A stretch of DNA of 64,000 nt, taken from positions 1-64,000 of the forward strand of contig NZ_JAGJEG010000007.1 of NCBI RefSeq assembly GCF_018100905.1, in the 5' to 3' direction. This stretch comes from Pseudoalteromonas sp. MMG010 (lineage in GTDB: Bacteria > Pseudomonadota > Gammaproteobacteria > Enterobacterales > Alteromonadaceae). Below the pieces are notes generated by a model, which did not search any database, was not told the DNA's origin, and saw only the letters and a list, made by a program, of their open reading frames with translations. A program made the translations under genes and the position numbers. Below are positions 18,427-27,071 of the stretch, piece after piece (within the stretch, counting starts at the first letter, position 1; the number at the start of each line of letters is the position of its first letter).

Positions 18427-19611
18427 TTTGTAGCTTTTAGTAATCGGTTTTGTGGTTACACCATGAATAAACACACTCAATAAAATAGTGGTCATCGCAA
18501 TCGTGGCTATTTCAAATTGATTATCAATTTTTGATTCTAATACCATCATTGTTAATACAATAGATGCTAAACCTCTTGGGCCAAACCACGCAAAAGTAAA
18601 TCTGTTTTTAATAGAGAGTTTAGTAAACATTAAACTCAACATAACAGGAATAATTCTGATCAATGTTGTGCTAAGTAGTGCATAGATAATTATTTTTATT
18701 GTTATGTGTGAAAAAACTAAATACGCACATACAAATCCAAATAAACACCAAATCATCAACGATGTAAAATCGGCAATATGTTCTGAACCTGCGATAAGTT
18801 CTTCTCGAATTTCTGGATTAGAAAACTTATCAAACAACAACCCAGCAACAAATGCAGCAATAAATCCACTGCCATTTAAAAGCTGAGTGCTTGAAAAAAT
18901 CAGCATCACAAAGCCAAGTAATAAAAATGGACTCGTGTTTTTTGCAAAATAATGTTTTTCCATTGCATAATTTAATATAGGTATTAGTAACAAAACACTA
19001 AACATGGCTACCATAATGCCAATACCTAATTCACTGGCAAACACTTCGCTAATTTTTCCTGCACTAATTGCTGTATCTGGATTTTTGGCTAATAGTACTA
19101 AAATTAAAAATATAGGCACGCACATACCATCATTCAAACCGCTTTCGGTATTAATTCCTTCGCGTATTTTTTCTGGCACATTTTCAGCACTTAACAAGTC
19201 TTTACTTAACGCGGCATCGGTTGGTGTAAGTATGATAGCGATTAATGCCGCTTGAACTAAACTCAACTGAGCAAACATAAATAATGCGATGGCTGTGCCT
19301 AATAAAAATGTGAGGGGGAGGGCAACAAACAGTAATAAACTCGGGTATTGAAAACTATATTTTAAAACCGACAGTTTTGATTTGGCAGCATCAGAAAATA
19401 AAAAAATACTCAGCGTTATTTCAATAAGCGGTAATAAAAAATCTATTTTATTTTCTACGCTTGCAACGTCACCAGGCAAAAACCAAGCTAATAAAATTCC
19501 GCCCAGTACAAAAAACATCGGACCCGATACATCACTACGCTCTAACTGCCTAATCGATAAAGAATAAATTAAAAATAATAATCCAACATACGAAATTACT
19601 AAATAGGGCAT
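18424..19611 (-). CDS. CPA1-type cation:proton antiporter
   Basis: A 395-residue inner-membrane protein with about 12 hydrophobic segments, of the NhaP/KefB-like monovalent cation:proton antiporter superfamily. The family acidic motif is visible as NTESGLNDGM (the ND pair of CPA1 members) near residue 160, and there is a glycine-rich GPRGLAS in the C-terminal third. The predicted job is Na+ or K+ extrusion against protons, useful in seawater. Its ATG shares a base with the stop codon of the upstream tyrosine recombinase gene (TAATG), and AAGGAAGG sits just upstream, so the two are translationally coupled. Confidence 0.9.
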   Translation of the reverse strand: MPYLVISYVGLLFLIYSLSIRQLERSDVSGPMFFVLGGILLAWFLPGDVASVENKIDFLLPLIEITLSIFLFSDAAKSKLSVLKYSFQYPSLLLFVALPLTFLLGTAIALFMFAQLSLVQAALIAIILTPTDAALSKDLLSAENVPEKIREGINTESGLNDGMCVPIFLILVLLAKNPDTAISAGKISEVFASELGIGIMVAMFSVLLLIPILNYAMEKHYFAKNTSPFLLLGFVMLIFSSTQLLNGSGFIAAFVAGLLFDKFSNPEIREELIAGSEHIADFTSLMIWCLFGFVCAYLVFSHITIKIIIYALLSTTLIRIIPVMLSLMFTKLSIKNRFTFAWFGPRGLASIVLTMMVLESKIDNQFEIATIAMTTILLSVFIHGVTTKPITKSYK

Positions 19612-20822
19612 TACACCTTCCTTTTTAATCCTGACTTTGCACGTTCTTTTATATTTGTTTGAATATAAATTTGATCTGTCGTTGCAATTTTAGCATGGCC
19701 TAAATCTTCAGATAAATGTTTTAGCGGACGAGTTTGCGCATCATGTGTTGCCCCAGTGTGTCTTAGCCAATGTGCTGTTGCAGCTTCTAATTGTTGTGCA
19801 TCATCAGTAAAGCCATCATCTAACAATGATTTTTTTGCTAAATCAAAACTTTGTTGAACTAAACGCCTAATTTGCCTTACTGTCATTCCGCCGCTTCCTC
19901 TAATTTTGTGCACTAGCGGATGCGATTCATCAACACGAGGTAAAGCGGGGAGGCTGCGATAAATTCGATAGCGTTTTAAATACGTTAAAAAATCATCGCT
20001 TAATGTTACATCACGCAGTTTATTACCTTTACCCATAATACGTAAAAACCAAAATCCATCATTATCTTGCCAAAAATGTGACATGACCGGCGACCACTGC
20101 GGGCGCTCTGACAATTCTGAAATGCGTAAATACAACCCCTTTAAACATGCTAAGGTAAATAAATTACGTTCTAGCTCTGGTTTTTTTTCACACAAATCAC
20201 GCGTTACACCAAATACATATTCCCATTGAATATCACTTAATGTGTCAGGGATTTGTATTTGTGATTGAACCACTAAATAGGGGCTGTTTTTTTTAACGAC
20301 AGGGACAAAATTAGCAAATGCTTTTTCTTCTAGTATCGCAAATTTATAAAATACATTAAGTGCGGTAAACATAGCGGCTAATGTTTGTTGACTCGCAATT
20401 GAGTCGCGAGCAATAAAAGGGCGCCAATTTTTATTTAATAAACGTATACCTTGCTTGTCTTTATAACGCCATTGTACCGATGTAGTTGACCACTCTTTGT
20501 CTGGCTCAACCATAAAATCAACATAAGCTTCAATATCTTCCCGCTTTAATGATAACACCGGCTTTTCTTGAATAAGCCAACTCCATAAATGAAAACGTTC
20601 AAGTTCATTTCTAAAGCGATTAAATGTTGCTTCGGATTTTCGACCATATACATATAAAAATTGATATAAAAATTTTAGTTCTGCTTTTGATTCAGTTACA
20701 GTCAAGCTAACATCTTGTATAAATACAGACAGTTCGGGGTATTCTGACTTTAGGGTATCATCTTCAATATGTGCAATTTGATATCGTAATTGTTTTAAAG
20801 TATCGACTAAAGCAACGAGCAT
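19611..20822 (-). CDS. Lone tyrosine recombinase / integrase
   Basis: A 403-residue site-specific recombinase. The C-terminal catalytic domain shows the first arginine in LYLRISEL (about 230), HWLRHTGATH (about 348-357), LGHAKIATTDQIYI with the tyrosine near 385, and a basic tail. The N-terminal half holds a SAM-like core-binding domain (YGRKSEATFNRFRNELERF). No phage, transposon or cargo genes are adjacent. The stop codon overlaps the start of the antiporter gene. Just upstream (20861-20899) is an inverted-arm site with a 6-bp centre, a plausible substrate. It may be a domesticated XerC/D-like recombinase or the remains of an integrative element. Confidence 0.92.
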   Translation of the reverse strand: MLVALVDTLKQLRYQIAHIEDDTLKSEYPELSVFIQDVSLTVTESKAELKFLYQFLYVYGRKSEATFNRFRNELERFHLWSWLIQEKPVLSLKREDIEAYVDFMVEPDKEWSTTSVQWRYKDKQGIRLLNKNWRPFIARDSIASQQTLAAMFTALNVFYKFAILEEKAFANFVPVVKKNSPYLVVQSQIQIPDTLSDIQWEYVFGVTRDLCEKKPELERNLFTLACLKGLYLRISELSERPQWSPVMSHFWQDNDGFWFLRIMGKGNKLRDVTLSDDFLTYLKRYRIYRSLPALPRVDESHPLVHKIRGSGGMTVRQIRRLVQQSFDLAKKSLLDDGFTDDAQQLEAATAHWLRHTGATHDAQTRPLKHLSEDLGHAKIATTDQIYIQTNIKERAKSGLKRKV

Positions 20823-20860
20823 ATTATTAAACTTATTTGATAAAGTAAGTGTTATAATAC

Positions 20861-20899
20861 ATTTAATGTCCGATACCGTCTAGTATTGGACATTTAAAT
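20861..20899. other. Inverted-arm site with 6-bp centre upstream of the recombinase gene
   Basis: Left arm ATTTAATGTCCGATAC (20861-20876), centre CGTCTA (20877-20882), right arm GTATTGGACATTTAAAT (20883-20899). The inner 11 bases of the arms match at ten positions in inverted orientation. This is the geometry of a tyrosine-recombinase crossover site (two 11-bp arms around 6 bp), and it lies 40 bp from the recombinase start. It could equally be an operator for the divergent genes. Its sequence does not resemble dif. Confidence 0.55.
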
Positions 20900-20945
20900 T
20901 AATGTTAATTCAAATAATGTCGCCACTATTTTATATAGGATAATA

Positions 20946-21509
20946 ATGAAAAACCTTTTTACTCTATTCATTATCGTTTTTAGTTTTGCGGTTGCTGGCT
21001 GTGCAACGACAGGCAGCGCCTCTGCAGACAAAAAAAGAGCGCTAGTTCAAAGTATGAAAAGCAACACACTAGAAAAATTATATGAAGAAAAACCCGATGT
21101 AAAACAACAAGTAAAAAATGCTGCCGGTTATGCCGTTTTTGATAACGCGAATGTAAATGTTGTACTTGCCAGTTTTGGTGGTGGCTATGGCGTTGTTAAA
21201 AATAACCTGACTGGAAAATCGAGTTATATGAATATGGGCGAAGCCGGTTTAGGATTAGGTTTAGGGGTTAAAGATTTTAACGTCGTAATGGTGTTTCATA
21301 ACCAACAAGCCATTAATAAGTTTATTGAAAACGGCTGGGTTTTTAGCGCACATGCCGATGCCGCAGCAAAGTACAAAAATGATGGTGGAGCACTCGCTGC
21401 CGAAGCAATTGCAGGACAAGTTACTGTATATTCTTTAACCGAAAGCGGGTTGGCTTTACAAGCCGTATTAAAAGGCACTAAATTTTGGTTAGATTCTGAG
21501 CTAAATTAA
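20946..21509 (+). CDS. SYLF/YSC84-domain lipoprotein
   Basis: A 187-residue protein with a lipoprotein signal (lipobox VAGC, Cys at residue 19), so anchored to a membrane in the envelope. The remainder (about 40-187) is a SYLF/YSC84-type lipid-binding domain: AAGYAVFDNANVNVV, the glycine-rich GGGYGVVKN and GEAGLGLGLGVKDFNVVMVF. In bacteria the role of these small secreted SYLF lipoproteins is not settled. AGGA precedes the ATG. The promoter region is shared with the divergent recombinase gene and includes the inverted-arm site. Confidence 0.9.
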   Translation: MKNLFTLFIIVFSFAVAGCATTGSASADKKRALVQSMKSNTLEKLYEEKPDVKQQVKNAAGYAVFDNANVNVVLASFGGGYGVVKNNLTGKSSYMNMGEAGLGLGLGVKDFNVVMVFHNQQAINKFIENGWVFSAHADAAAKYKNDGGALAAEAIAGQVTVYSLTESGLALQAVLKGTKFWLDSELN

Positions 21510-21528
21510 TAAAACAAACTCTCCTATA

Positions 21529-21566
21529 AGTGGGCTGATTTGTATAATGACGCCCACTTTATTTTA
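21529..21566. terminator. Terminator-like hairpin after the SYLF gene
   Basis: 8-bp stem AAGTGGGC/GCCCACTT (21529-21536 and 21553-21560) with a 16-base loop followed by TATTTT. Confidence 0.6.
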
Positions 21567-21623
21567 AAACATCCAATTTAACATAACGTAAATTATAGGT
21601 AGTTATTGCTTTGTTTGTTAATA

Positions 21624-22670
21624 TCACTCTATAAATGATTTTAGCTTTATTTGTGATGTTAAGTTTTTATCAAACGCTTCAGCCAATTTCTCAGTTTCAC
21701 TAAACACCGTATTCCAATATTTAATACGCGTGTCTGCATCAAGATCAGTAAAGTCATTTCTGTCTGGGATTTTTCCGTAAGGTAAACTTGCTATAAATTT
21801 TTTAGATGGTGAAATCATCACCACGTTATCGTAATTTTGTGGAGCCACTTTACGTTTTAAATTTTTATCGAACCAACCGGCTTTGGGATCACTATTAAAA
21901 TGCGGATATAAAATTAATCCTGGGTTATTTATTTTTAAATCAAAGTGGTAGTCAATTATTCCACCATCGCGATACATACCTTGTGGCGAGCCTGCAATAT
22001 TTTTTATGCCTTGCATAACAAGCGGAATAGATCCCGATGCAAGTAAGGCATCTTTTAAATTAGTTTGGCTAAGCGCTATGTTTTGCGTTTTAAAATTATA
22101 GCTATCGGTTATTGATAAATTACTATTCGGTGCGCCAAATATAAACCGCTCGTACTGCGAGCTTAATAACTTTCGGCTAACTCTGTTAAGCATGTAACTT
22201 TTTGATAAACCTAAAAGCTGAATTAATTTATTTTCGCTAGCGATGAAACCATTCGATTTAGCCACGATAAAATGCGCTTTAAAAACGGGATTATTTATAA
22301 TTTCGCTTACGCCTTTATCGCCAAAAACCTCTTCAAGTAGTGTCCGGGCTTTTATTGTGATCTCACTGGGCGTTGGTTTATTACTAGAATAACGGGTTTG
22401 CGAATACGATTTTGCCAAACGCTCAATAGCAGCAACGGGGTCGTTTTGTGCAAAACATGCACAGCGAAAAGCACCCGCAGATGATCCAATTAAATTAAGT
22501 GGTTGGGTACGGTTTTTAAAAAATTCGCCAAAAATATATCTGTCTAATCCAAATAAAGTAAACCATTTAGGGCCGCCACTTGCCCCTAAAAAAGAGGTAA
22601 ATAACTCGGGTTTAAAGCCCTGCTCGTTAATAATTTTTGCGGCTGTTTTACCCGCGTGAATAGTGATCAT
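21624..22670 (-). CDS. Patatin-like phospholipase family protein
   Basis: 348 residues with the patatin catalytic dyad: serine in the nucleophile elbow LIGSSAGAFR near residue 60 and aspartate in YRDGGIIDYHFD near 237, plus an oxyanion glycine cluster GASGGPK near 29. It is expected to hydrolyse acyl esters of lipids at the inner membrane face or in the cytoplasm. No signal peptide is visible. It sits on the opposite side of the AGCS symporter gene from a second, different patatin-like gene; the two share little beyond the motifs. Confidence 0.9.
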   Translation of the reverse strand: MITIHAGKTAAKIINEQGFKPELFTSFLGASGGPKWFTLFGLDRYIFGEFFKNRTQPLNLIGSSAGAFRCACFAQNDPVAAIERLAKSYSQTRYSSNKPTPSEITIKARTLLEEVFGDKGVSEIINNPVFKAHFIVAKSNGFIASENKLIQLLGLSKSYMLNRVSRKLLSSQYERFIFGAPNSNLSITDSYNFKTQNIALSQTNLKDALLASGSIPLVMQGIKNIAGSPQGMYRDGGIIDYHFDLKINNPGLILYPHFNSDPKAGWFDKNLKRKVAPQNYDNVVMISPSKKFIASLPYGKIPDRNDFTDLDADTRIKYWNTVFSETEKLAEAFDKNLTSQIKLKSFIE

Positions 22671-22746
22671 CTAATCGGTTTACCTTATTATTTTTATATT
22701 TCACTGCTTTAAAAAAAATCTAAAAATGAATAATTATGCAAAATTA

Positions 22747-22783
22747 AAAAGCGGCTTTATGTTGCCATAAAACCGCTATTTAT
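22747..22783 (-). terminator. Terminator of the AGCS symporter gene
   Basis: An interrupted inverted repeat with AGCGG and TTTATG arms around GTTG, reading on the minus strand as AGCGGTTTTATGG...CATAAAGCCGCT followed by a T-rich run. Confidence 0.65.
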
Positions 22784-22809
22784 CGTTAAAGTTGCTTAAA
22801 ATACGTTAA

Positions 22810-24216
22810 TTAATCCCAAATGCCACTTTCGCATTTACCCTGTACTTTTACATCTTTTACTTTAAATTCGGGCTCTATGCCTTTTTCTCTTTGTGTGTTG
22901 TAGTCGCGATTAACAGACAAAATAGTTGGTGTGAGTAATATAATAGCGATTACATTAACCACTGTCATCAGCCCTAATGCTATATCGGCTAAGTCCCACA
23001 CTTCTTTTAATGAGGCCGACGCACCCCAAAGCATCATTGATAAATAAAGTAAGGTATAAATTGCGCGCCCTACTTTGTTATCGAGCTTAAATAAATGCAG
23101 GTTACTTTCGGCGTAAGCATAGTTGGCCACGACCGAGGTAAAGGCAAATAACGTAATAGCTGCGGCAACAAAATACACCCCGCCTTGTGCTAAATGTGCG
23201 GTCATAGCGCTTTGTGTTAAACGAATACCTTCCATTTCGCCGCTTATATTTACATCGGCTAATAAAATAACCACGGCGGTACAACTACAAAGTACAATGG
23301 TATCGAAAAATACGCCAAGCATTTGTATGTAACCCTGAGTTACTGGGTGATTAGGGATTGGGCTTGCGCTTGCTGCGGCATGGGGCACACTCCCCGCACC
23401 GGCTTCGTTAGAATATAAACCGCGTTGAATACCATTTTTAATCGCTGCGCCCATCGCGCCTGCGCCCGCTTCTTGTAAGCCAAAGGCCGATAAAAACACA
23501 TCTTTAAGCATGGCCGGTACTTGCGGTAAATTCATAATTGTAATAATAACAGCAGCTGCTACAAACAATATACCCATTATTGGCACTACGCGTTCAGCAA
23601 AGCGGGCAATGGCTTTAAAGCCACCTAATATAATTGAGCCTGCTAATACGGTAATAACTAATCCAGAATAAATGGTAGGTACTTCAAATGCATAGTTTAA
23701 AGCATCAGTAATAGTATTGGTTTGCATTGCACTAAAAGTAAAACCGTAACCTAAAAATAAACAGGCGGCAAACACAATGGCAAACGCGCGGCTACCCAAA
23801 CCTTGTTGAATATAATAAGCAGGCCCGCCTCTAAATTCGCCGCTACTATCGCGTACTTTATACACTTGGCCTAATACGCTTTCTGCAAAGCCTGTGGCCA
23901 TGCCGAGTATAGCAATAACCCACATCCAAAATATGGCACCGCTACCGCCAAGTGAAATAGCAACGGCAACTCCGGCTAAGTTACCCGTACCTACGCGAGC
24001 ACACAGCCCAGTACACAACGCTTGAAACGATGATATGTCATCTTTTTTACAGTTACTGCTACCTTTTAATAGGCTAAACATGTGCTTAAATTTAAGTATT
24101 TGTATTGCTTTTAAACGTACTGAAAACCAAATACCAGCAAACAGTAGTATGTAAATGAGTACTTGCCCTTCTCCCCATAATAGGCCATTTACACTTTTAA
24201 CTACGGTATCGAACAT
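22810..24216 (-). CDS. Alanine/glycine:cation (AGCS) symporter
   Basis: A 468-residue inner-membrane sodium-coupled amino-acid symporter of the AGCS family (AlsT/GlyP type), probably importing alanine or glycine. About ten hydrophobic segments are visible with the family stretches GTGNLAGVAVAISLGGSGAIFWMW (residues about 77-100), GGPAYYIQQGLG, and YSNEAGAGSVPHAAA near residue 270. It is monocistronic, with its own terminator. In the 400-bp upstream gap there is an inverted repeat TGTGA-8 bp-TCACA (24417-24434), which is too widely spaced for a CRP site and is of unknown meaning. Confidence 0.94.
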   Translation of the reverse strand: MFDTVVKSVNGLLWGEGQVLIYILLFAGIWFSVRLKAIQILKFKHMFSLLKGSSNCKKDDISSFQALCTGLCARVGTGNLAGVAVAISLGGSGAIFWMWVIAILGMATGFAESVLGQVYKVRDSSGEFRGGPAYYIQQGLGSRAFAIVFAACLFLGYGFTFSAMQTNTITDALNYAFEVPTIYSGLVITVLAGSIILGGFKAIARFAERVVPIMGILFVAAAVIITIMNLPQVPAMLKDVFLSAFGLQEAGAGAMGAAIKNGIQRGLYSNEAGAGSVPHAAASASPIPNHPVTQGYIQMLGVFFDTIVLCSCTAVVILLADVNISGEMEGIRLTQSAMTAHLAQGGVYFVAAAITLFAFTSVVANYAYAESNLHLFKLDNKVGRAIYTLLYLSMMLWGASASLKEVWDLADIALGLMTVVNVIAIILLTPTILSVNRDYNTQREKGIEPEFKVKDVKVQGKCESGIWD

Positions 24217-24632
24217 GGGCTAATCCTTTTTATTTTTATATTTTTTCTCTATATAAGCACCCATTTTAAACTGTGCCATATCGCGCTATTTAGCAAATCG
24301 ATAAACATTAAACGATCATTGCTTTTAAAGTTGACTTTACCTTCTAGTGAAGCGTGTTTGGGTGTTTATTGATCAGCGATAGAACTCACTTTAACTGTGA
24401 ATTTTATTTCTTTAAATGTGAATAATAAATCACAATTACACTTTATATTGATTAGTTAAAAAATCAATAATATCTTTTTAAGATTCAGTATATTATTTGG
24501 TGTATGAAGGGTGTAACCGCTTTTTATTTTAATACGGTTAGGCGTAATAAGCGTCATTAATGACAAAAAATAGCGCATAAAGGTATGCGCTATTTATTAA
24601 TTATATTTAAAATTTGGCTTCTTATTTACAGC
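24217..24632. other. Intergenic region upstream of the AGCS symporter
   Basis: 416 bp without a gene. It holds the symporter promoter region, an inverted repeat TGTGA-8-TCACA at 24417-24434, and the terminator of the next gene at 24568-24595. Nothing else recognisable. Confidence 0.5.
24568..24595 (-). terminator. Terminator of the YjjU-like patatin gene
   Basis: 11-bp perfect stem AAATAGCGCAT/ATGCGCTATTT with a 6-base loop and, on the minus strand, a following T run. Confidence 0.8.
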
Positions 24633-25646
24633 TTAGTTATAGCTGTATTGTGTAGCAGCACCGTAGTAGTTATTACTGTTAACCTGTAAATTTTGCATTG
24701 CTAAGTATGAGCGTCCTGCATCTAAACCTAATTTATGATCAAAACGTAAGTCGTCATTCGAGCTGCCTAATAATTTACTGTGCAGCTTTTCGTCTGCAAA
24801 AATTTGTATAATTTCTACGTCACTTGGTGGGCTTGCAATAAAGTTAAGCTCATCTAAATACGCTTGCTCATGCTGAATTAAGTAGTCGAGTGTTTTTGGG
24901 CAATAGCCCGATGCACATGCAAACGTTCTTAATTTTTGCACCCATGCAGATTGCGCTTGAAAGTGTGCGTCTACGGTTCTTATAACCACTATTTTACGGG
25001 CACCACGGTTATAAGCTTCGCGTACCGGTAATGGTGCAGCTAAACCGCCGTCGAGGTAAAAGTCTTCTTCGCTTTGATCTGTCGCTAAGTGCGCTTCGTT
25101 TGCCGCTTTTGTATCTAACCAAGGTGTGAGTTTAACGCCTTGTTTGTATAAAAACGGTAATGCGCTTGATGCTTTTAACAAATCTCGCCATTGCTTACCT
25201 TCACCGGTAGGTGATAAGTAATAGGCTTTTCTGTCGCGTGCGTTAGTCGCGGTAATTAAAAGCTCGCGGTCGCCTAAACTGGTTTTCGCTGTTTTAAAGT
25301 CGAGTACTCTGTTTACCTCGGTGGTTTTTTCAAAGTACCAGTCTAAATCGACTATGTGCTTACCCACCAAGCCACGGCCTAGCTGAAAAAAACGTTTATT
25401 GCGCGAAAGCCCTCTAATTAAGCGTTTAGCATAACCCTTTTGACGCGCTAAATAACTCGTTAAATTTTGCGATCCAGCAGAGGTACCAATAAATAAGTCA
25501 AATGGGTCGTAGTTTTGCTCTAACCACGCATCAAGTACACCGGCTGTGAATATCCCTCGTTGTCCGCCACCTTCAGCAATCAGAGCAACTTTTGGCTGCG
25601 CTGATTTAGTAACTGAATTAGCTGATGGGGTGTTTAGAGAGTTCAC
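24633..25646 (-). CDS. Patatin-family protein, YjjU-like
   Basis: 337 residues of the cytoplasmic patatin subgroup typified by E. coli YjjU. The glycine loop is EGGGQRGIFTAGVLD (30-44), the nucleophile elbow FIGTSAGS (about 57-64) and the aspartate in YLDGGLAAPLPV near 197. The segment SRNKRFFQLGRGLVGKHIVDLDW is typical of this subgroup. A predicted serine lipid acyl hydrolase of unknown substrate. Monocistronic. Confidence 0.88.
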   Translation of the reverse strand: MNSLNTPSANSVTKSAQPKVALIAEGGGQRGIFTAGVLDAWLEQNYDPFDLFIGTSAGSQNLTSYLARQKGYAKRLIRGLSRNKRFFQLGRGLVGKHIVDLDWYFEKTTEVNRVLDFKTAKTSLGDRELLITATNARDRKAYYLSPTGEGKQWRDLLKASSALPFLYKQGVKLTPWLDTKAANEAHLATDQSEEDFYLDGGLAAPLPVREAYNRGARKIVVIRTVDAHFQAQSAWVQKLRTFACASGYCPKTLDYLIQHEQAYLDELNFIASPPSDVEIIQIFADEKLHSKLLGSSNDDLRFDHKLGLDAGRSYLAMQNLQVNSNNYYGAATQYSYN

Positions 25647-25942
25647 GGTATACCTGCCTTTAATTTAATGATGTTTGGTTTATACAGTCATTATAAAAAA
25701 CTAACGTGATATCTTAAAATTGATTGTTTAAATCAATTTGATTGAAAAAACAGAACGGTAATAAGTGCAAAAGCAGCCACTAAAAATTGGCAATACACTT
25801 TAAATTCACGATTAAAATACCGAAAAAAAGCTCAATACAGACACCACTAAAAGTTAATAAACGATGTACAAAACAATTAACGTTTGATGATGTCTGTATA
25901 CTAACAAGCCTAGGGTGTACGCTTGCTTAACTAAATAATCAA

Positions 25943-26932
25943 TTAATGTTTTATTTCCATTAAAATTTCCAGTGCACGGTGGCGCTTTTCGCTATTGTAT
26001 ACGTCGTTTGTAAATATAAACTCATCCACTTCAAGCTCTTTAGCTATCATCTCAAGCTTATGTTTTATACTTACATGGCCGCCTACCACACTTAAGCTTA
26101 AAAAGTTCTCTACATGGGCGCGTTCTTGTTCGCTCCATAAACCTTCCATACTCTCTACTGGTGGCTTTAACCACAGCTCTTTGCCACGTATTAGTTCAAG
26201 CACTCGCTGTTTTGAGGTAGTCGATAAGTATTGCGCTTCTTCGTCAGTTTCTGCTGCCACCAGCGGTAATGCGAGCATCACGTAGGGTTTATCGAGTACA
26301 TTTGAGGCTTTAAATTCACGTTTATACAGTGCTATTGCATCATGTACAAAACGCGGTGCAAAGTGCCCTGCAAATACATAAGGGAGCCCTTTTTGTGCGG
26401 CTAATTGAGCGCTAAATAAACTTGAGCCTAATAACCAAAGTGGTACGTTTGTATTCTCCCCCGGAATAGCACGTATTGGGTGAGTACCGTTGTATGGGCC
26501 TAATAATGTTTGTAGCTCTGTTACCTCCTTTGGGAAGTTTTCAGCTCGGCTCATATCGTTATTAAGTGCGCGGCTGGTAACGGGATCACTACCGGGTGCA
26601 CGACCAAGGCCTAAATCTATTCGCCCGGGGTATAAGCTTTCTAGCGTGCCAAATTGTTCCGCCACAACTAATGGCGAATGATTCGGTAGCATTATTCCAC
26701 CAGAGCCAACACGTATGCGCTGAGTTTTACCTGCAATGTGGCCTACTAATATTGAAGTAGCAGCACAAATTATACCGGGCATATTGTGGTGCTCAGCCAG
26801 CCAAAAGCGATTAAAGCCTAACTGTTCGGCGCGCTGGGCGTATTGAGTGGTTTTATCGAGTGTGTGCGAAACGCTTTCCCCTTTGATCATGGGGGCAAGC
26901 TCTAATAGCGAAAAGGGAATGGAAGATAACAA
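25943..26932 (-). CDS. Luciferase-like (LLM class) flavin-dependent oxidoreductase
   Basis: A flavin-dependent monooxygenase-like protein of the YhbW group, about 329 residues. Conserved segments are PFSLLELAP at the N-terminus, FWLAEHHNMPGI, GSGGIMLPNHSPLVVAEQFGTLE and GRIDLGLGRAPGSDP. The frame is open to an ATG at 26974, but this start would add a hydrophobic extension absent from the family. A TTG at 26932 with AGGAG eight bases upstream gives a normal N-terminus and length and is preferred. It lies 139 bp downstream of the siderophore-interacting flavoprotein gene in the same direction and may share its MarR-controlled transcription. Substrate unknown. Confidence 0.88.
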   Translation of the reverse strand: MLSSIPFSLLELAPMIKGESVSHTLDKTTQYAQRAEQLGFNRFWLAEHHNMPGIICAATSILVGHIAGKTQRIRVGSGGIMLPNHSPLVVAEQFGTLESLYPGRIDLGLGRAPGSDPVTSRALNNDMSRAENFPKEVTELQTLLGPYNGTHPIRAIPGENTNVPLWLLGSSLFSAQLAAQKGLPYVFAGHFAPRFVHDAIALYKREFKASNVLDKPYVMLALPLVAAETDEEAQYLSTTSKQRVLELIRGKELWLKPPVESMEGLWSEQERAHVENFLSLSVVGGHVSIKHKLEMIAKELEVDEFIFTNDVYNSEKRHRALEILMEIKH

Positions 26933-27071
26933 AATAGCAGCTCCTAAAATGCATACTAATAATGGGTTCATCATCAGTATAAAACACTTAAGTGGGTCTG
27001 CTATTAAATCAATTCAAGTTAAGGGTATGGATAAAAGCAAAATAAATATATGCCATTTTGCTCTAAGGTAT

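Noticed and set aside
24417-24434. TGTGA-8-TCACA inverted repeat as a CRP site before the AGCS symporter
   Set aside because: CRP sites need a 6-bp spacer; the 8-bp spacing is wrong. Kept only as an unassigned repeat.
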